Below, piece after piece: positions 1-7,482 of a DNA stretch of 18,530 bases. Each line of letters starts with the position of its first letter. The stretch's first letter is position 1. The translations under genes and the position numbers were made by a program. The notes beneath the pieces are model-generated. The model made no database searches, was not told where the DNA came from, and saw nothing but the letters and a program-made list of their open reading frames with translations. The stretch is from positions 1 through 18,530 of the forward strand of contig JAJZVM010000075.1 in NCBI GenBank assembly GCA_021845645.1. The letters are read 5' to 3'. The stretch is from Bacillota bacterium. GTDB taxonomy: Bacteria; Bacillota_E; JAJZYS01; JAJYTV01.

Positions 1-389
1 CCGGCGCCAACCCGGCCAAGTCCCCCTATCACGGCCCGCTCGTCTCGATCACCACGGCGGGCGGCTGCATGGGCTGCGGTGACGCTTCGGCGGCCGCGTT
101 CTTCGCCTACGTCCGGCAGAACTGGTCGCAGTTCAGGGTCGTCGACGGCCCGGCGCCGAAGCCTGAGCAGGTTCTCTCGCTAGTCGCGCTCTCGCCGAAC
201 GTCGTCGCCTATCGCCTGCCCAACACGGGAGAACTCGAGGTCAACGGCGTCGCCTACTCGGGCCTCGTCGATCACCTGTCCGGCCTGCCGTTCGAGCAGA
301 TGAACGTCACCCTGCCGCAGAAGGACCATGGCCTCGCCACCCTGGTCCTGAACTACTTCCTCGCGAACGATCTGCAAAGTTTACCTTAG
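1..389 (+). CDS. C-terminal fragment of an unrecognised protein (5' end outside window)
   Basis: The reading frame is open from the left edge (first full codon at base 3) to a TAG at 387-389, giving about 128 visible residues. I do not recognise the family. A GGCMGCGD stretch holds a CxxC pair about 25 residues into the visible part. The rest looks like a soluble mixed alpha/beta protein with no long hydrophobic segment. Codon use matches the neighbouring genes, and a strong hairpin follows about 50 bases after the stop, so I take this as the genuine end of a gene. An internal ATG at 69 could start a 106-residue protein, but the frame is open and protein-like upstream of it and I see no ribosome binding site there. 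Confidence 0.6.
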   Translation, partial: GANPAKSPYHGPLVSITTAGGCMGCGDASAAAFFAYVRQNWSQFRVVDGPAPKPEQVLSLVALSPNVVAYRLPNTGELEVNGVAYSGLVDHLSGLPFEQMNVTLPQKDHGLATLVLNYFLANDLQSLP

Positions 390-436
390 CCGCCGACCTC
401 AGCTCACCGCGTGGCACACACCATAGATCCAACGAC

Positions 437-460
437 GCCCCTCGGCCGCCGCCGAGGGGC
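437..460 (+). terminator. GC-rich hairpin after the first gene
   Basis: A perfect 10-bp inverted repeat (GCCCCTCGGC with GCCGAGGGGC) has a 4-base loop and lies about 50 bases after the stop at 389. The following bases are only mildly T-rich, with no U-tract. It is probably a transcription terminator separating the first gene from the peptidase gene. Confidence 0.65.
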
Positions 461-550
461 AGCTTCGTTCCTTCGCCGCTTCCCACCACCCGGACGTCCC
501 ACCGGCCACTCACATCCGTCCACACGCGGACTTCTGAATGTACGACTTTC

Positions 551-556
551 TATCAT
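551..556 (+). promoter_or_regulatory. Possible -10 element upstream of the peptidase gene
   Basis: TATCAT matches the -10 consensus at five of six positions and sits in the only AT-richer island (about 531-558) between the hairpin at 437-460 and the start codon at 662. No convincing -35 hexamer lies 16-18 bases upstream. If it is real, the transcript has a leader of roughly 100 bases. Confidence 0.3.
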
Positions 557-661
557 TTGGCCGCAGGTGGAGAAAGCTGCCACCCGGAATTCGCTGCCAA
601 CCGCGGAGCCGCAGTGCAGGTCATCGGCACCTCGGGCGGGTGGCGACAAGGGGAACGGCGG

Positions 662-1555
662 ATGGACACGACAAGGCTCGTCGAGATCGACGGCGGTTAC
701 CATGTCTGGACGCGGCGTGTCGGCGAGGGGCCGATCAAGCTCCTCACACTGCACGGCGGACCGGGCGCCAGCCACGAATACTTCGAGTGCCTCGAGCAGT
801 TCCTGCCGCGGCACGGCATCGAATTCTACTATTACGACCAGCTCGGCTCGTACTATTCGGACCAGCCCGACGACCCATCGCTCTGGACGGTCGAGCGCTT
901 TCGCGAGGAGGTCGAGACCGTCCGCCGAGCCTGGGGTCTCGAGGACTTCTACCTCTTCGGCCAGTCCTGGGGCGGCATGCTGGCGATCGAATATGCCCTC
1001 AAGTACCAGGAGCACCTGCGGGCGCTCGTGGTCTCCAACATGGCGGCCAGCATCCCGTCATATGTGAGACACATCAACGAACTGCGCAGTCGCCTGCCGC
1101 GGGAGATCGTGGACCGTATGCTCGCCTGCGAGGCGGCGGGCGACGTCGAGAACCCGGAGTACCAGGAGCTCGTGCAGGAGCACCTCTACAGGTACTACAT
1201 CTGCCGGCTCTGGCCATGGCCCGATGCCGTAGTGCGCACGTTCGCCCACATCAGCGCACCGGTCTACAACACCATGCAGGGCCCGAACGAGTTTCTCGTC
1301 ACCGGCCCGTTCAGCGCGTGGGACCGCTGGGCGGACCTTGGACAGATCCGCGTCCCCACCATTCTTCTCGTAGGCCGCCACGACACCATGGACCCGGAGG
1401 ACATCATCGAGATGGGCCGCCGCATCCCACGCTCCCGCGTCGGCGTCTGCGAGCGGGGCAGCCACCTCTCTTGCTGGGACGACCAGGAAAGCTACTTCGG
1501 CCACCTCGTCGCCTTCCTCCAGGACATGGCGGCGGGCAGGCCGGTCCAGCGGTAG
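662..1555 (+). CDS. Proline iminopeptidase-family alpha/beta hydrolase (peptidase S33)
   Basis: This is a 297-residue cytoplasmic serine hydrolase of the proline-iminopeptidase type. Such enzymes remove N-terminal proline or other residues from short peptides, and some relatives act on amino-acid amides or esters. The oxyanion-hole motif HGGPG is at residues 31-35, the DQLGSYYSDQP segment typical of the family near 59-69, the nucleophile elbow GQSWGG at 100-105 (Ser102), a candidate acid in GRHD (Asp241), and the catalytic histidine in GSHLS (His268). I chose ATG 662 because AAGGGG lies at a good distance upstream. An earlier in-frame ATG at 557 would add 35 residues unlike the family. It is followed by a permease and an amidase on the same strand, which suggests peptide or amide catabolism. 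The exact substrate cannot be read from sequence. Confidence 0.9.
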   Translation: MDTTRLVEIDGGYHVWTRRVGEGPIKLLTLHGGPGASHEYFECLEQFLPRHGIEFYYYDQLGSYYSDQPDDPSLWTVERFREEVETVRRAWGLEDFYLFGQSWGGMLAIEYALKYQEHLRALVVSNMAASIPSYVRHINELRSRLPREIVDRMLACEAAGDVENPEYQELVQEHLYRYYICRLWPWPDAVVRTFAHISAPVYNTMQGPNEFLVTGPFSAWDRWADLGQIRVPTILLVGRHDTMDPEDIIEMGRRIPRSRVGVCERGSHLSCWDDQESYFGHLVAFLQDMAAGRPVQR

Positions 1556-1700
1556 GATCTGCGCCGTCAGGCGCGAGGAGGTGGTCTCAACCTCAGTCTC
1601 CCGTGGCGTGCTACCCCGGTTGGGCGCTCGCACGTCGCGGCCCGGACGGACTCGCGACCTGATCGCGTTCCCGGCATTTGGTCACTCCCAAGGAAAGCAG

Positions 1701-3074
1701 GTGCCGAGCTTGAGCCTTCCTCCGGAAAACCAGCTCTCCATCGAACGGTTCGGTTACAAGCAGGAGCTGAAGCGCAGCCTCAGCTTCTGGGACCTTGTCG
1801 CATACGGACTCGTCTTCATGGTCCCGATCGCCCCGATGGGCATCTTCGGCCAGGTCATCCAGACCGCCAATGGCATGGTGGTGCTCGCCTACCTGATCGG
1901 CCTCGTCGGTATGATTTTCACGGCCTACAGCTATTTCCGGATGTCGGAGGCCTTCCCCGTCGCCGGCTCCGCCTACGCCTACGTCCAGCGCGGCTGGCAC
2001 CCGGACGTCGGGTTCGTGGCGGGCTGGATGATCCTCCTGGACTACATCCTGATCCCCGCCCTCCTGTACCTCGTCTCCGCCGCGTGGCTCACCGCCCTCG
2101 TGCCCTGGATGCCCACCTGGGGCTGGGTCGTGATCTTCGTCGTGATCAACACCCTGATCAACATCGGCGGCATCGAGATGACCAACGCCGCCAACTGGGT
2201 CATCCTGGTCATAGAGGGGATCACGTTCGTCCTCTTCTGCGTCACGGCGATCGTGTATGTCAGCGGCGGACACGGCGGCACCCACTTCACCGTCAGCCCG
2301 ATCTTCAACGTCCACGGCTTCAGCCTCTCGATGGTCGGCGCGGCCACCTCGATCGCAGTACTGAGCTTCCTCGGCTTCGACGGCATCAGCACGCTATCGG
2401 AGGAGACGCGCGGCGGACGTCAGACCGTCGGCATGGCCACCGTCTGGTCGCTCGTGATCGTCTGCTTCCTCTTCATCGTCCTCACCTATCTGGCTGCCGT
2501 GTCCTACCCGAATTACATGCACTTCCCCGACGTCAACAACGCCTTCTACTACGTCGCCCAGCGCATCGGCGGCGCCTGGTTGAGCATGCTCTGCCTCGTC
2601 GTCACCGTCATCGCCTGGGGCTTCGCGAACGCCCTCGCCGCGCAGGCCGCCGTCTCGCGCATGCTGTTCAGCATGGGCCGCGACCGGATGCTGCCGCAGA
2701 TCCTCTCGTGGGTCCACCCGACGCGCAAGACGCCGGTCGTCGCAACCGTGCTCGTCGGCGTGCTCTCGATCATCGTTACTTCGTTCCTCAGCATCGAGAA
2801 CCTTAGCCGCCTCGTGAACTTCGGCGCCCTGACGGCGTTCATGCTGCTGAACCTGACCGTCATCCTCTACCACTATTTCCGCAAGCGCTCACAGCGCTTC
2901 CTGGCGCACTTCGTGATGCCGGCGGTAGGCTTTGTCGTTCTGCTTTACGTCTGGGTCAACTTCGACCACCTGACCTTCTACATGGGGCTCTCCTGGTTCG
3001 TGCTCGGCATGGTCATCCTGGGCATCACGACGAAGGGCTTCCGCCAGCTGCCAAAGGAACTCGAAGGCGTCTAG
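1701..3074 (+). CDS. PuuP-like APC-superfamily amino acid/amine permease
   Basis: This is a 457-residue integral membrane transporter with about twelve hydrophobic segments. From memory it resembles the E. coli putrescine importer PuuP along its length: an N-terminal RSLSFWDLVAYG, then MVPIAPMGIFG, FPVAGSAYAYVQ, the FLGFDGISTLSEET motif mid-protein, a SRMLFSMGRDRMLP motif, and a closing VNFGALTAF segment. The likely role is proton-coupled uptake of an amine or amino acid. I start it at GTG 1701, preceded by AAGGAAAG at a suitable distance. The upstream GTG at 1581 would add about 40 residues that do not look like this family. It lies 145 bases after the peptidase gene and 36 bases before the amidase gene, so co-transcription with the amidase is likely. 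Substrate assignment is inference. Confidence 0.93.
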   Translation: MPSLSLPPENQLSIERFGYKQELKRSLSFWDLVAYGLVFMVPIAPMGIFGQVIQTANGMVVLAYLIGLVGMIFTAYSYFRMSEAFPVAGSAYAYVQRGWHPDVGFVAGWMILLDYILIPALLYLVSAAWLTALVPWMPTWGWVVIFVVINTLINIGGIEMTNAANWVILVIEGITFVLFCVTAIVYVSGGHGGTHFTVSPIFNVHGFSLSMVGAATSIAVLSFLGFDGISTLSEETRGGRQTVGMATVWSLVIVCFLFIVLTYLAAVSYPNYMHFPDVNNAFYYVAQRIGGAWLSMLCLVVTVIAWGFANALAAQAAVSRMLFSMGRDRMLPQILSWVHPTRKTPVVATVLVGVLSIIVTSFLSIENLSRLVNFGALTAFMLLNLTVILYHYFRKRSQRFLAHFVMPAVGFVVLLYVWVNFDHLTFYMGLSWFVLGMVILGITTKGFRQLPKELEGV

Positions 3075-3110
3075 CCAATACGTGGCTCCGGGAAAGGAGG
3101 AAGATGGAGC

Positions 3111-4025
3111 ATGGCTCTCCATCACCTTGGCAGCGAGCGTCTCGTCTACGCCATGTCCCGCGAGAACGCGCCTGTTCTCACCATCCGCAGCGGGGACACG
3201 GTGGAGATCGAAACCGCCGACTGCTTCGAGAACCAGATCCAGTCCGAGAGCCAACCCTTCGTCGCGATCAACTGGGAGCACGTCAACCCCGCCACCGGCC
3301 CGATCTTCGTCGAGGGCGCCGAGCCCGGCGATCTGCTCGCGGTGCGCATCGAGCGGATCGAGCCCGGCGACCACGGCGTCATGACGACGGGCCACGATAT
3401 GGGCGTCTTCGGCGACGAGCTCGCGGAAAGCGCGATCCGCATCGTCCCGATCCGAGATGGACAGATCGAGATTCTCGGCCACCACTGGCCCGTGAACCCG
3501 ATGATCGGTGTGATCGGCACAGCCTCCGCGGGGGCACCGGTCGCCAACGGCACCCCGGGCGAGCACGGCGGCAACATGGACTGCAAACTGATCACCGAAG
3601 CGGCGACGCTGGTTCTGCCGGTGAACGTGCCTGGCGCCCTCTTCGCGCTTGGCGACCTGCACGCAGCGATGGGCGACGGTGAGGTCTGCAGCACCGGCGT
3701 CGAGATGCCGGGCCGCGTCACCGTCACCCTCACGGTGCTGAAGTCCGCGGACCTGCCCACGCCGTTCCTCGCGGACGACGACCTGGCCGTCGCCATCGTC
3801 TCCCGCCCCACGCTCGACGAAGCGGCGGCAGAGGCCGCCAGGGCGATGGCGCACTGGCTCCAGCGCAAGACCGGCATGGCCCTGTCCGAGATCGCGATGC
3901 TGCTGAGCGCCAAGGGTGACCTCAGGATCTGCCAGATCGTCGATCCCCTGAAGACCGTGCGGATGGAATTCAAGAGAATCTGGCTCGGCGAGCTTGGTGT
4001 CGATCTCGAGGCGATGCTCACCTGA
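3111..4025 (+). CDS. Acetamidase/formamidase family protein
   Basis: This 304-residue protein of the FmdA/AmdA family should hydrolyse formamide, acetamide or another short amide to ammonia and the carboxylate in the cytoplasm. Family landmarks are HDMGVFGDELAE (about 95-106), PMIGVIGTA (130-138), EHGGNMDCK (151-159) and GDLHAAMGDGE (181-191). Length is normal for the family. The ribosome binding site GGAAAGGAGG at 3091-3100 is very strong and points to ATG 3111. Another ATG at 3104 is in a different frame that gives only an alternative-frame shadow. The gene starts 36 bases after the permease gene and is closed by the large hairpin at 4039-4073, so it is probably the last gene of the unit. 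Whether it prefers formamide, acetamide or a compound imported by the adjacent permease is open. Confidence 0.95.
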   Translation: MALHHLGSERLVYAMSRENAPVLTIRSGDTVEIETADCFENQIQSESQPFVAINWEHVNPATGPIFVEGAEPGDLLAVRIERIEPGDHGVMTTGHDMGVFGDELAESAIRIVPIRDGQIEILGHHWPVNPMIGVIGTASAGAPVANGTPGEHGGNMDCKLITEAATLVLPVNVPGALFALGDLHAAMGDGEVCSTGVEMPGRVTVTLTVLKSADLPTPFLADDDLAVAIVSRPTLDEAAAEAARAMAHWLQRKTGMALSEIAMLLSAKGDLRICQIVDPLKTVRMEFKRIWLGELGVDLEAMLT

Positions 4026-4038
4026 GTTCCCGGTTCGC

Positions 4039-4073
4039 AGCGGCTCCCGGGCGCCTAGCGCCCGGGAGCCGCT
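4039..4073 (+). terminator. Very stable 16-bp-stem terminator hairpin
   Basis: A perfect 16-base inverted repeat has arms at 4039-4054 and 4058-4073 and a 3-base loop (CTA), beginning 13 bases after the amidase stop. It is almost entirely G/C and is followed by TGCTTCATGG rather than a U-tract. The position makes termination the obvious role. Confidence 0.8.
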
Positions 4074-4375
4074 TGCTTCATGGACACCTAACCCATCGGT
4101 TAACACACCAGCCACGAAGAGCCGGCTCCGATCGGCGCGCCGTACGCGCACGCCCCCATGAGCGGCCGAACAACCCTCGCCCGCATACGCCCAACGCACC
4201 CATGCCTACGACCCGCGCCGATTGCCGGAGGGTCCCCAAAACCTCATATGGGGCCAATGTTCCGCGGAGCCGGTCAAGAGGGGGCCCGGCCCCGTATATA
4301 GGTCATTTGAGAGGTGATGCGCCAAAAGCATGACCACGTGAAGGGACTGGCTCCGACGAAAGGAGGTCAGATTGC
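4074..4375 (+). other. Intergenic spacer upstream of the second permease
   Basis: About 300 bases lie between the amidase hairpin and the next start codon. The stretch has a more AT-rich, less codon-like composition than its surroundings, and I see no credible gene. A frame starting at 4073 begins inside the hairpin and reads as basic low-complexity sequence. It contains a small inverted repeat TAACC-CATC-GGTTA (4089-4102), a possible -10 (TATATA, 4296-4301), a GGTCAT/ATGACC inverted repeat (4302-4335) and the ribosome binding site AAAGGAGGT (4359-4367). Confidence 0.6.
4296..4335 (+). promoter_or_regulatory. Possible promoter -10 and operator-like inverted repeat for the second permease
   Basis: TATATA (4296-4301) is the best -10-like hexamer in the spacer. 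Seventeen bases upstream the hexamer GGTCAA (4273-4278) fits a -35 poorly. Immediately downstream, GGTCAT (4302-4307) and ATGACC (4330-4335) form a perfect 6-base inverted repeat around a 22-base centre, which could be an operator or the base of a leader hairpin. None of this is decisive. Confidence 0.25.
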
Positions 4376-6004
4376 ATGGCACGTGTCACTCCGATCAGGG
4401 AGGGACATCTGAAGAGGCGCCTGACGGCTCTGGACCTGACCATGGCGTCCATCGGCGGCATCATCGGCTCCGGCTGGCTCTACGGCTCGATGCGGTCCGC
4501 GGCCATCGCCGGACCGTCGGCCGTCTTGTCCTGGATCATCGGCGGCATCGCCGTCATCCTCATCGGCCTCGTGTTCGCCGAACTCGGCGGCGCCATTCCG
4601 GAATCCGGCGCCCTGGTGCGCTACCCGCAATATTCGCACGGCACGTTCGTCAGCTTCGTCCTCGGCTGGGCCGCGGTGCTCGGCTTCGCGTCCCTGCCTC
4701 CGCTCGAGGCGGAGGCAGTGGTGCAGTACGCGAACGTCTACATCCCGGGTCTCTACGTGCACGCCCAGTTGAGCGCTCTCGGGCTCCTGGCGGCGTTCGT
4801 CCTGATGATCCTCTTCTTCTTCCTCAATTACTTCAGCGTCAACGTTTTCGCGAAGACCAACACGGTCTGGACGATGATCAAGATCGTGATCCCCTTCTTC
4901 ACCGTCATCCTGCTGCTCGTGACGAACTTCCACGGCGCCAACTTCACGGCGGTCAAGGCCGGCGGCTTCGCACCGTTCGGAACGTCCGCCATCCTGCAGG
5001 CCGTACCTCTCGGCGGCATCATCTTCGCCTTCTTCGGCTTCCGGCAGGCCATCGACTTCGCCGGGGAGGCCAAGAACCCGCAGCGCGACGTACCGCGGGC
5101 CGTGATCTGGTCGATCCTGCTCTGCGTCGTGCTCTACGTCCTCTTGCAGACCTCGTGGATCGTCGCCATGCCGGCGTCCGTCCTGGCGCACGGCTGGGCG
5201 GCCATCAACTTCAGCTCCCCGTTCGCCAACCTCGTCCTGACCGTCGGCTTCGGCTGGTGGGCGGTCATCCTGTTCGCGGACGCCCTCTGGTCCCCGGCCG
5301 GCACCGGCAACGTCTACACCGGCTCCACCGCCCGCGTGTTCCTCGCCCTGTCGCGCAACGGCTACTTCCCGCGCGCCTTCGCGTCGATCAACCCCAAGAC
5401 CGGCATCCCCGCCTACGCCTTGATCGGCACCATCGTCCTCGGGCTGATCTTCCTGCTGCCGTTCCCGTCCTGGGCGCTGCTCGTAGGCGTCGTCTCGAAC
5501 GCCTACGTCGTCACCTTCACCTCCGGCCCGATCGCGGCCGCCGTGCTGCGCAAGACGGCGCCGAACCTCAATCGCCCCTTCTTCCTGAAGGGCATGAACT
5601 GGATCGCGCCGATCTCGTTCATCCTCTGCAGCCTGATCATCTACTGGACCGGCTGGACCGACGACTGGATCGTGCTGCTCGGCATCCTGCTCGGCGTCGT
5701 CTTCTACGCCTATGGCGTCTCGAGCTTCACGAATGACCGCGAGAAGTTCGCGGGGCAGCACCTGAAGGCCGGCTACTGGCTCATCGCCTGGCTCGTCGTC
5801 GAGCTGATCATGAGCTACATCGGAGCCAAGAACTTCGGCGCGCCGCACCAGATCATCCCCTACCCGTGGGACCTCGTGGTGATCATCATCTACTCCATCT
5901 TCTTCTACTACTGGGCGGTCAGGAGCGGCTGGAAGACGCCCGAGGCCGTCCGCATCGACCAGGGCAAGTTCATCGACGATCCGGCCCTCGACATCAAGGA
6001 CTGA
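4376..6004 (+). CDS. APC-family amino acid permease (similar in type to aspartate:proton symporter YveA)
   Basis: This 542-residue multi-spanning inner-membrane transporter begins with the APC signature GGIIGSGWLYGS (about 27-38), followed by AELGGAIPESGALVRYPQYS (about 68-87). A FAFFGFRQAIDFAGEAKNPQ segment mid-protein matches the usual substrate-site helix region. The wording of the first helix and the long C-terminal part recall the YveA/aspartate-proton symporter branch, but I cannot verify the branch without alignment. The ribosome binding site AAAGGAGGT at 4359-4367 sets ATG 4376. The gene appears to stand alone, with a spacer in front and a hairpin 16 bases after the stop. It is a second amino-acid importer next to the peptidase-permease-amidase unit. 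Co-regulation is possible but not shown. Confidence 0.94.
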   Translation: MARVTPIREGHLKRRLTALDLTMASIGGIIGSGWLYGSMRSAAIAGPSAVLSWIIGGIAVILIGLVFAELGGAIPESGALVRYPQYSHGTFVSFVLGWAAVLGFASLPPLEAEAVVQYANVYIPGLYVHAQLSALGLLAAFVLMILFFFLNYFSVNVFAKTNTVWTMIKIVIPFFTVILLLVTNFHGANFTAVKAGGFAPFGTSAILQAVPLGGIIFAFFGFRQAIDFAGEAKNPQRDVPRAVIWSILLCVVLYVLLQTSWIVAMPASVLAHGWAAINFSSPFANLVLTVGFGWWAVILFADALWSPAGTGNVYTGSTARVFLALSRNGYFPRAFASINPKTGIPAYALIGTIVLGLIFLLPFPSWALLVGVVSNAYVVTFTSGPIAAAVLRKTAPNLNRPFFLKGMNWIAPISFILCSLIIYWTGWTDDWIVLLGILLGVVFYAYGVSSFTNDREKFAGQHLKAGYWLIAWLVVELIMSYIGAKNFGAPHQIIPYPWDLVVIIIYSIFFYYWAVRSGWKTPEAVRIDQGKFIDDPALDIKD

Positions 6005-6019
6005 TCTTCCCCAGGCAGG

Positions 6020-6046
6020 AGGCCGGAGCCCGATCGGCTCCGGCCT
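6020..6046 (+). terminator. Terminator hairpin after the second permease
   Basis: An 11-bp perfect stem (AGGCCGGAGCC with GGCTCCGGCCT) has a 5-base loop and starts 16 bases after the stop at 6004. The downstream sequence TGCGTTCCCTT is only weakly T-rich. Confidence 0.75.
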
Positions 6047-6098
6047 TGCGTTCCCTTGCCCCCCACCAGGACCGTGAGAGATCGGGTGGCTCCCTTCC

Positions 6099-7418
6099 AT
6101 GAAGACCTTGTTGCCGGAACAGGCGGAAAGGCTCTTGGCCATCGTCCGCTGGCTCCTCCTGACCTCCGTGGGCGGTGTCGCCGCCGGTGCGGCGGCGAGC
6201 TGCCTCCTCTGGCTACTGAGGCTCGGCCCCGAGACGGTCGCGCTTCTGCCACCCGCCCGCATCTGGCTGCTCCTGCCGCTGGGTGGCGCGCTGGCGGCCA
6301 CGATCCTCCACCGTTTCGCCGCGGATGCCCCCGGCCAGAGTCTCGACAACGTCCTCGCCGCCTACCGGCAGCGGGACGGCGACATCCCTGCCCGCACGGC
6401 GCTGGCGAAGACGTTCGCGACGCTCGTCAGCATCACGGTGGGCGGCTCGGCCGGCCGCACGGGTCCCGCGGCCTACCTGGGCGCCCTTGTCACCTCCTTG
6501 CTCGCGCGCGTCGCGCGCCTCAGCCCCGGGGACCGGCAGCTGATGGCCCTCGCGGGCGTTGCCGCCGGCTTCTGCGCCGCGACCGACGCGCCGGTGGCGT
6601 CGGCCGTGTTCGCTCTCGAGGTGCCCCTTGCGGGCAGGCCCAGCTACCACGCCCTGCTGCCCGTGGGCGTCTCAAGCTTCGCCGCCCACATCACCGCCCG
6701 CTGGCTGCGCACCCCCACGCTGCCCGTGCGGGCCTTCGTCGCCCCGGCCGCGACGCCCGGCATGGCCCTGAAGATGGTCGCCTTGGGTCTCGCCGCGGGG
6801 CTCGTCGCGGTGATCTACGTCGAGTCTCTGCGGCGCGGGCGCGGCGCGGCCGCAGCGCTCCTGCGGCACCGGCGCCTACCGCCCTGGGCCCTGGCCGCCG
6901 GCGGAGGCCTTGCCCTCGTCCTGCTCACCCAGGTCTTCGGTCGGGCCTACCTTGGCCTCTCGCTGCCGCTGCTCGGCCTCGCGCTCGCGGGCAGGCCCGT
7001 CCCGCCGCTCGCATTCCTCGCCAAGATCGCCTTCACCTCGCTGACCCTCGCCACCGGTTTCGGCGGCGGCGTGATCACGCCCGCCCTGGTGATCGGATCC
7101 ACCCTCGGCTCCGCGCTCGTAGGCGTCCTGCACGTCATGCCACCGCTTGCCGCCGGCGCCGGCATGGCGGCGCTGCTCGGCGCGGCGGCGAACGTGCCCG
7201 TCGCCGCCACCCTGCTCGCCTTCGAACTCTGTGGCCCCAAGGCAGGTGTCCTCGCCTTCTGCGCCGTGCTGCCGGCGTACGTGCTCGCGGGGCGCCGCAG
7301 CATGTTCCCGAACCAGCTGCCGGCGTTGAAGCGGCTGCCCGGCTTGCGGCGAGCGGTGGCCGAATCCTCGTCCAAGGGGACGGACGAGAGCGCCCCGGGA
7401 CCTGATCCCAAAAAGTAG
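6099..7418 (+). CDS. ClC-family chloride channel/transporter without CBS domains
   Basis: This 439-residue polytopic membrane protein is of the voltage-gated chloride channel (ClC) family. The selectivity-filter regions are visible: GGSAGRTGP at 115-123 (equivalent to GREGP), the APVASAVFALEVPLAG segment around 164-179, and GFGGGVITP at 320-328 (equivalent to the GxFxP motif). The external gating glutamate of GREGP is replaced by Thr121. The internal proton glutamate of the usual FxxEE sequence appears as valine (FALEV, Val175). By family knowledge these changes favour passive anion conduction over Cl-/H+ exchange. The N-terminal GSGIP motif is also degenerate. It has no C-terminal CBS pair and ends in a short charged tail. 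ATG 6099 is the only standard start after an in-frame TGA at 6075, but its ribosome binding site is weak. Confidence 0.92.
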   Translation: MKTLLPEQAERLLAIVRWLLLTSVGGVAAGAAASCLLWLLRLGPETVALLPPARIWLLLPLGGALAATILHRFAADAPGQSLDNVLAAYRQRDGDIPARTALAKTFATLVSITVGGSAGRTGPAAYLGALVTSLLARVARLSPGDRQLMALAGVAAGFCAATDAPVASAVFALEVPLAGRPSYHALLPVGVSSFAAHITARWLRTPTLPVRAFVAPAATPGMALKMVALGLAAGLVAVIYVESLRRGRGAAAALLRHRRLPPWALAAGGGLALVLLTQVFGRAYLGLSLPLLGLALAGRPVPPLAFLAKIAFTSLTLATGFGGGVITPALVIGSTLGSALVGVLHVMPPLAAGAGMAALLGAAANVPVAATLLAFELCGPKAGVLAFCAVLPAYVLAGRRSMFPNQLPALKRLPGLRRAVAESSSKGTDESAPGPDPKK

Positions 7419-7482
7419 GCACCCGCTCACCGGACCTGTGCTACGCTGCAAGTGGACACGGGTGCCTGGGGGAGGCGTCGAA

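Noticed and set aside
563..661. A T-box or other riboswitch in the leader of the peptidase gene
   Set aside because: GGGTGG and ACCGCGG-like pieces occur but in the wrong order and not as the continuous T-box sequence; no specifier stem is evident.
4073..4333. An 86-codon open frame in the spacer before the second permease
   Set aside because: It begins inside the terminator hairpin, has no ribosome binding site, and gives a basic, low-complexity product.
4367..6349. A 660-codon minus-strand open frame opposite the second permease
   Set aside because: Very rich in Asp, Glu, Arg and Gly, as expected when hydrophobic codons are read backwards; the plus strand is an obvious membrane transporter with a strong ribosome binding site.
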